Positions 12,357 through 12,885 of a stretch of DNA of 12,885 bases are shown piece by piece. Position numbers and translations under genes: made by a program. The notes under the pieces are model-generated. The model had not been told where the DNA came from and ran no database searches. It worked only from the letters and a program-made list of their open reading frames with translations. This stretch comes from an uncultured Bacteroidales bacterium (lineage in GTDB: Bacteria; Bacteroidota; Bacteroidia; Bacteroidales; Paludibacteraceae), in the NCBI GenBank assembly GCA_900321775.1, contig ONXE01000033.1, positions 1-12,885 of the forward strand, in the 5' to 3' direction. Position 1 is the stretch's first letter. Each line of letters opens with the position of its first letter.

Positions 12357-12885
12357 AACGATTGAACATAAAGTTGGCAGCCATTGGGCTACTGTTACTG
12401 GCCTTAACAGGCTGCGGAAATGACACTTTTTGTGTGTCGGGGCACGTGAATAACGCTGAAGGCGAGACGTTGTATTTAGAGCAACTGGGACTGATGAAAA
12501 CGGAGATTATCGACTCTGTCGTTTTGCCCAAAAACGGAACTTTCAAGTTTCGTGAGCAACGGCCCGAGTATCCTGATTTGTACCGTTTACGCATCGGGAA
12601 CGCAACGCTGGTGCTTGCAGTCGATTCGTTGGAACATATCACCGTTGAGGCCGAAGACCGTCTGCCGGAGGCTGTGATTGGCAACTCCGACAAATCGGAG
12701 CAGATACGCGAGCTGCGCCGTTCTCTTCGAGACAAACCGTTGGACGAGCATCGGGCGTTTGCCAAGAACCTCATCCTCTCCGACCCTATCAGCATGGTGT
12801 CCTATTACGCTGTTTTCCAGCAGAAAGCAGGTCTTCCCGTGTTTAACATCTACGACAAAGGCGACCGTGTAGTTTTCTCGGCCGT
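12353..12885 (+). CDS. Lipoprotein, DUF4369-like N-terminus (partial, runs off right end)
   Basis: The frame is open from the ATG at 12353 to the end of the window (177 codons). A lipoprotein signal peptide starts MKRLNIK, with a Leu/Ala-rich core and lipobox LTGC at Cys21. The following region, VSGHVNNAEGETLYLEQL (27-44) then DSVVLPKNGTFKF, matches the pattern of the DUF4369 domain, a beta sandwich that in Bacteroidetes usually precedes a thioredoxin-like (TlpA/AhpC) domain. The later part (about 110-150) is helical and charged. If the pattern holds, the missing C-terminus would carry a CxxC thioredoxin fold acting on extracytoplasmic disulfides; that is inference. The start overlaps the previous gene by 4 bases (ATGA). 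The second lipoprotein in a row suggests a shared envelope role. Confidence 0.8.
   Translation, partial: MKRLNIKLAAIGLLLLALTGCGNDTFCVSGHVNNAEGETLYLEQLGLMKTEIIDSVVLPKNGTFKFREQRPEYPDLYRLRIGNATLVLAVDSLEHITVEAEDRLPEAVIGNSDKSEQIRELRRSLRDKPLDEHRAFAKNLILSDPISMVSYYAVFQQKAGLPVFNIYDKGDRVVFSA

Overview
The window looks like a chromosomal segment of a member of the Bacteroidales, probably a gut or rumen Prevotella-like organism. The grounds are: four promoters of the Bacteroidetes type (TTG, 20 bases, TAnCTTTG); weak or absent Shine-Dalgarno sequences; a GyrB of about 670 residues without the large E. coli-type insertion; a Cys-containing KdsA; a Ddl of the Bacteroides type; and two consecutive Bacteroidetes-style lipoproteins. 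The placement is inferred from protein and promoter character, not from a database match.

Left half, minus strand. A promoter at about 5259-5292 drives gyrB, whose leader holds degenerate 9-base tandem repeats. In the same direction follow an uncharacterised protein (helical N-terminal region plus a GH16-like lectin fold with a broken catalytic motif), then kdsA and kdsD, which overlap by 4 bases and supply two steps of Kdo synthesis for lipopolysaccharide. No promoter was found inside this series, so it is probably one transcription unit, although the 123-base gap before kdsA holds strong hairpins. Upstream of gyrB, a monocistronic SPFH/band-7 membrane protein has its own promoter and a likely terminator.

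Right half, plus strand. Divergent from the SPFH gene is a methylmalonyl-CoA decarboxylase-like crotonase (scpB/ygfG type), apparently monocistronic. A 360-base non-coding stretch with three hairpins follows. Then comes a tight run: ddl (D-Ala-D-Ala ligase), an isoprenyl diphosphate synthase, an unrecognised all-helical protein, 5-formyltetrahydrofolate cyclo-ligase, a DUF6242-like lipoprotein and a DUF4369-like lipoprotein that runs off the right end. Gaps and overlaps between these genes are at most 8 bases, which points to one operon covering cell-wall precursor, isoprenoid carrier and folate functions plus surface proteins.

Most of the window is ordinary housekeeping. The observations most worth following are the spacer sequence shared by all four promoters, the repeat-laden gyrB leader, the apparently cytoplasmic and catalytically broken GH16-like protein in the gyrB unit, and the possible internal duplication in the unknown protein of the ddl operon. 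I saw no mobile element, CRISPR array, tRNA or rRNA, and no clear candidate for a new defence or biosynthetic system.
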